Source: Cannabis sativa
Lineage: Eukaryota; Streptophyta; Magnoliopsida; Rosales; Cannabaceae
Assembly: GCF_029168945.1 (NCBI RefSeq)
Contig: NC_083603.1
Coordinates: forward strand, 51,718,406-51,782,405
Reading direction: 5' to 3'
DNA length: 64,000 bases
The notes under the pieces are model-generated. The model made no database searches, was not told where the DNA came from, and worked only from the letters and a program-made list of their open reading frames with translations. Every line of letters begins with the position of its first letter. Position 1 is the stretch's first letter. Both the position numbers and the translations under genes were made by a program. Positions 59,801 through 64,000 of this stretch are shown here, one piece after another.

Positions 59801-61020
59801 AGAGCTACCCCTTTGGAGATAACTAGGTCTCCACCAAGTAACAGAGTTCCAAACCCTATTTCATATCTATCTCAAGGTTTATCCAATTATTAATCACCCT
59901 GACTACCACATGCTAAGGTGTAGTTCCAAAGTCAATTAACATAAAGTCCTATAGAACAGTTGATAAGAAACTAACCTGACATTACTAAGAAACTATCTTT
60001 AACTTTGGTTTAGGTAATGGCCAACACCCAAACATGGAGTGTTTTCCCCTTGTTCTGGTTCCTCCTTCTGTAGCTGTGGGCAATCCCTCTTAAAGTATCC
60101 TACCAAACTTTATTGGAAACAAGTCTCACGGTTACACTCTCTCGAATGATGCTTCTTACATTGAGAGCATTCTGGAAAACTATAGTGACCTTCAAGGCCA
60201 CCCTGACCCGGTTTCCTACGAAACCTCTTCTTCTGACTCGAACCCACTGATTTAGTTGCAGCTTTTCTCCTTGGATTAACCAAAGAACCAGTGTCACTTC
60301 CTTCAAGATTGAAAGCAAAAGAAACAGTATCCCTACCAACAACTAAAGTTCTTCAGGGCTCTTGAAAAAACTCTGTAATACCCGCAACTCGATGGGTATT
60401 TATCACTTCTAGATTTTCCAACCTAATTGAAAGTCCGTGCGTCCTATATTTTCCACCAGATGGTTTCATTCAGCTACCAGCAATAAACTATTCTGCTGGC
60501 AACTCTAGAATCAACGCAACCGGTACTTGGAAGTCCATATTGCTTCAATCTCCTAATCTCCTCCTCTAACTGCTAAATCCTAGCTTCCATCTTTATGAAC
60601 CTTTGCTCCAAATCTAGCGGAGCCTGCAGTGAATTTTTGTAACCACCTTTGTAAGTTCTTCCTCAGCTTCTAACTCAGCCTTGAGAACTAGGGGATCTCA
60701 TTCACTCCATCTGCCACCAATATCATCTATCTTAACCCAGCAGCATGATTGTTGCCAAGCGTCCATTCTATAGGACAAACTCGAGCATTCATGAGTCGGC
60801 TCGATCAGGCAGCGATCGTAATTGAAATATAACTACCGCTTACATGGGATCTTAGTATGCTCATATTCAACTATCAATCTACTAACATGCTTTCTATCAT
60901 ATTTTCTAATCATGCATAACAAATAAAACTATTAAAACTCGTAAAAACTTACCGAACCATGAGTCAAGCTTATCTTAGATGATGATTGTACATATCTTGA
61001 CAGTATTCAGAGAATAACCT
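56871..61020 (-). pseudogene. Degenerate gypsy gag-pol interior
   Basis: The clearest coding trace is the gag zinc-finger region at 60085-60190 on the minus strand: ECSQCKKHHSRECNRETC, then a broken VGYFKRDCPQL, the C-terminal Cys cluster of plant chromovirus-type gag. The region 57300-57700 is collinear with the integrase region seen at 47640-48110 in order and wording but heavily mutated. The RT catalytic motif could not be read with confidence. Stops are frequent in every frame. Confidence 0.65.
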
Positions 61021-61023
61021 CGC

Positions 61024-61036
61024 GGCTCTGATACCA
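61024..61036 (-). promoter_or_regulatory. Primer-binding site of the gypsy element
   Basis: Minus strand TTGGTATCAGAGCC, four to five bases after the 5' LTR end, complementary to the 3' end of plant initiator-Met tRNA. Confidence 0.85.
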
Positions 61037-61040
61037 AAAT

Positions 61041-62066
61041 TGTAACACCCTACTAGATTAGGTGTGTTATGGTATTTTCTAAATATTGTGCATACCTTTT
61101 CTAATCAAAGGGTTTATTAAAAAACGTGAATAATTAAAACTTTATTAAATAACTTCGCTTTAATAATTGAACATAATAATTTACATAATTTGGGATCCGG
61201 TTTTAAAAGTTACAAAATATTTAAACTTCAAAAGTTATTGTCTAGAGACTAGCAAGGTGAGCCAAAACTGTCCCAAAGACCCTGAACACTCCAGGTATAA
61301 CCATCTCGATATGTACAATATCTTCATCCTTAGCTTTAGACTCGCAATGGTTCGGTTCTAGCCTTTACCTTGATTCCGAATGTAAGTATGTTGGTAAACT
61401 TGAGTTAAAACTACTGCTTGACGATTTATAGGCCCCTCATAAATTACTAAAGCTATAGCTGCAAAATTCCTCTAGAAATAGTTTGAATTGGAGGATAAAA
61501 CTGCTCGATTTTCCACTTGGTTCTTGGTGGCCGACTTAAAGAGAGAGAGAAAGGGAGTTCACAAAATTTTCTAATTTTCTAAATAACTAAGGAAAAAGTC
61601 TCATATTATTCAACATATACTTAAATTAAAAGGATTACTACTACTCCAATAGCACAAGGGACAAAAATAGGAAAAAAATAACTTTACCACTAATAAAACA
61701 TAAAGTAACCAATAAATACTAAGGGTAAAATGGTCATAACCCATAAACCCCAAGCTCTTGACATTTTAAATTTTTAACTAAAACGCCAGCTATTTCTAAA
61801 ATACTAAACCAAAGAAAGGTGACTTTCTTGGCCAAACGTTGCATTCCACTGTTACCGGGCGTAAAATATGAAATTCATAAAAATTTACATATGTCATAAT
61901 TACCTAGCATTCAAATATATCTCCGTAATTGAGAAAATATTTTCCTAAGGCCTATTTCTGACAATAGGCCCTAATTTCTCCTAAGCGACAGATAATCACA
62001 TAATAATAATAATTAAACCTCTTAATTATCTGTTAATTTCCATAATTTAACTATGCGGTCATTACA
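61041..62066 (-). repeat. Gypsy 5' LTR
   Basis: 1026 bp; TGTAACACCCTACTAG to GCGGTCATTACA. Collinear with the 3' LTR at 55770-56870, including TTTAAAAGTTACAAAATATT and GGTGGCCGACTTAAAGAGAG. Confidence 0.9.
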
Positions 62067-62071
62067 AAAAT

Positions 62072-62340
62072 CATTCAAAATAGGCCAACCAAACTATTTA
62101 CAATAAAAAGGAAGAAAATCCTGACAATCCAACTAAGGGTCTAATAAGCCATCAACTAAGAGGCATCCAACGAGTGTGAAGTATGCTAGATTTCCAAACC
62201 AAATGCAAATCTAACAAATTATATCCATCAATGACTATCAGCCAAAGATCTCCCAACAAAAGTTAGGAAATAACAAACCCATTATTCAAATCCAAATAAA
62301 TGGAAATAAACATGCAACCAACGATGCATAATATAATCTT
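62072..62340 (-). mobile_element. Retroposon fragment interrupted by gypsy (part 2)
   Basis: Once the gypsy element and one AAAAT are removed this joins to 55684-55769. The minus-strand sequence is non-coding, consistent with the 3' UTR of a LINE. Assignment is an inference from position and the A tail. Confidence 0.3.
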
Positions 62341-62352
62341 CAACTATCTTTA

Positions 62353-62618
62353 ATTTTGTTGCTTCAGTGATTGTTTATGTACTAAACCAGGCTCCCCAGA
62401 CTTTGATATCTACCAAATCATGCCCCTCAAACTTTGATATGTACTAAATTATGCCCCTTGAACTTTCATCTATGTTAGAATTTTTTTACTAAAATTGGAC
62501 AAAAGTTCTTAAATCTAACAATCTCAATAGTTCAGGGAAAATTTTTAATGGCCAAAAAAGTTCAGGGGGCATGATTTGGTACATGTCAAAGTTCAGGGGG
62601 AAAAATTACTAATTAGCC
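62353..62618. mobile_element. Mutator-type MITE, truncated second copy
   Basis: Matches 43953-44199 of the complete MITE almost base for base, from CAGTGATTGTTTATGTACTA to TTACTAATTAGCC. About 150 bases of the left end are missing. Confidence 0.85.
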
Positions 62619-62627
62619 TTAAAAGTA

Positions 62628-63670
62628 ATGTCAATTTTTTTTTAATTTTTTATGAGTTGTTGTAGGTTGTTGGTATATAAATTTTGTTTTACAGTATATT
62701 TTTATTTTGTTGTATAGTATATTATTATTCTTAAATGATATTTATTTTTTATTTTTCTATGTATGATAGTGGTATATAATTGTGTTAGCATAATACAAAT
62801 ATTTTAATGTGTATATAATTTTATTGGCATGCTAAATATATTTAATTATTATTTTTATATACTTTAATTGTATGATATATATTTATTTTAAATAATATTT
62901 AATTAGTTTCTATTTTATTATATACAATGGTATAGAATTTTGTTGTCATGGTATATCTTAATTGTGGTATATAATTTGGTCAGTGTATACAGATATATAT
63001 ATATATTAGTAATATGTATTTTTTATTATTATTAGTTATATATTTTGGTGAATAATATATGTATTTTTTGTTATATAGTATATCATTTTTTTAAAATAAT
63101 ATTTAACTTCTATTTTCTATTGTATTTTTGTTGACATGATATATAATTTTATTAGTATTCTATATATTTTTATTTTTATTTGTTGTTAATATATATATTT
63201 CGATTGTAAGGTATATATTTTTTGTTATATGACATATAAGTTTTATTGTATAGTACATTATTTTATTTTAGATTATGAATGTTTAATTTTTATTTTATTA
63301 TATATAAAGTTGATATATTATTTTGTAAGTATGGTATAATTATTTTATGGTTGTATATAATTTTGGTAATATAGTATATACAATTTTTTTTAATAATATT
63401 ACATTATTTTTTTTATTTTTTTTATGTATATATATTTTATTGTATGGTATATAATTTTTGTTGTTTATAGTATATCATTTATTTAAGATAATATTTATTT
63501 TATTTTATTATACATATTTTAATAGTGGTATATATAATTTTGTTAGCATAATATATATTTTTTAGTATTAATTTAGTATTGTTATAATTTCGTTGTGGTA
63601 AATAATTTTATTACTACGGAGCATTATTTTTTAGTGATACGATATATCAAATATTATTGTATATATTTAT
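62628..63670. repeat. AT-rich dispersed repeat, copy 2
   Basis: Collinear with 27224-28303, starting ATGTCAATTTTTTT. Shared words: TTTTTTATGAGTTGTTGTAG, GGTATATAATTTTATT, TTTTGTTGTCATGGTATAT. It continues at the right beyond the point where copy 1 is interrupted by the copia LTR. Confidence 0.7.
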
Positions 63671-64000
63671 TGATCTATTTATTCATTTTTGTTACAATAT
63701 AATAATCTGTAGTACTAAAAAAATAATATATAATAAATGTATTTTTATAATTTTAATTAGCTAATTTATTATATTTGGTTATTTTCTTAATTTTTTTTTA
63801 AATAGGGAACATTTACTAACTTTATTTTCAAATTTATGGTCATTTTGCATCTCAGCCCTACTTTTGTGCCCAAAGAAAAGTGGAAAAAGTTATTAAATAT
63901 CTCTTTTTATATCTATTAATCAAAAATACCCTTATATTATATTTTATTAAAATATACCCACTTTTATGAGTGGGTTGTCCAATATACCCCCACTATGTAC
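63671..64000. other. AT-rich tail of the window, no gene recognised
   Basis: The sequence past the repeat has short words such as CCCACTTTTATGAGTGGG (63958-63975), a perfect small palindrome, but no coding region. Confidence 0.4.

Larger units (their letters stand above)
55770..62066 (-). mobile_element. Complete Ty3/gypsy element, 6297 bp, TSD AAAAT
   Basis: Two related LTRs bound the element: 55770-56870 (3' LTR, 1101 bp) and 61041-62066 (5' LTR, 1026 bp), both TGTAAYACCCTAC...TCATTACA. Perfect AAAAT duplications lie at 55765-55769 and 62067-62071. The primer-binding site and PPT are in the expected places. The 4.17-kb interior is shorter than usual for full gag-pol and has no long frame, so it is coding-dead. 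The LTRs differ by visible substitutions and a microsatellite expansion, so the insertion is not recent. Confidence 0.92.

Noticed and set aside
1..64000. tRNA, rRNA or known microRNA genes
   Set aside because: I looked for cloverleaf-type A/B boxes and familiar miRNA words and saw none convincing; a tRNAscan/Infernal run would be needed to exclude them.

Overview
This is an AT-rich plant nuclear window, almost certainly from a eudicot. It has plant-type introns, LTR retrotransposons with TGTTGG or TGTAA(C/T) ends, plant LINEs, a CACTA element, MITEs, and host proteins of plant-only families. I cannot name the species from sequence alone. Most of the 64 kb is layered transposable-element sequence, and only two or three loci look like host genes.

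Layout. 1-5.4 kb: a hAT-like terminus, a TE-derived coding fragment, the 5' half of a LINE on the minus strand (ORF1 with a zinc knuckle, then endonuclease), and a separate 3' LINE fragment on the plus strand (zinc-binding plus RNase H domains) inserted with a target-site duplication into an older direct repeat. 6.6-7.2 kb: a small host gene, 164 aa, of unknown function. 8.57-11.71 kb: a complete 3.1-kb CACTA element (TSD TAT) that carries two spliced exons of a MORF/RIP organellar RNA-editing factor gene. 11.7-18.8 kb: a broken Tat-like Ty3/gypsy element, a copia-type LTR and a LINE 3' end. 18.9-20.8 kb: a Helitron-like terminus, a truncated LysM receptor (LYK4/5-like) reading frame and a histone H2A fragment. 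23.9-25.9 kb: an intact three-exon MYB-related (SHAQKYF-class) transcription factor gene on the minus strand, the best host gene in the window.

27-49 kb is a nested retrotransposon cluster. A copia element on the minus strand has an LTR at 36070-40309, a primer-binding site, gag, a pol deletion, a PPT and a truncated 3' LTR. That LTR was split by a 2.3-kb gypsy solo LTR (TSD CTAGT). Next to it are further gypsy LTR pieces, a second copia LTR fragment carrying a Mutator-type MITE (9-bp TSD), and a gypsy 3' half with integrase. 49.4-55.7 kb is mostly non-coding but holds a long imperfect inverted repeat (52.08-53.46 kb) and a PIF/Harbinger-like MITE (53.73-54.58 kb, TSD TTA). 55.77-62.07 kb is a structurally complete, coding-dead Ty3/gypsy element (TSD AAAAT) whose two LTRs differ by a 75-bp AAT expansion. 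The window closes with a second, truncated MITE copy and a 1-kb AT-rich repeat that also occurs at 27.2-28.3 kb.

The host genes do not form a pathway. I found no clear new biological system. The most interesting content is gene-fragment capture (MORF exons inside CACTA; H2A and LysM pieces beside a Helitron-like end), the long inverted repeat, and the record of nested insertions.
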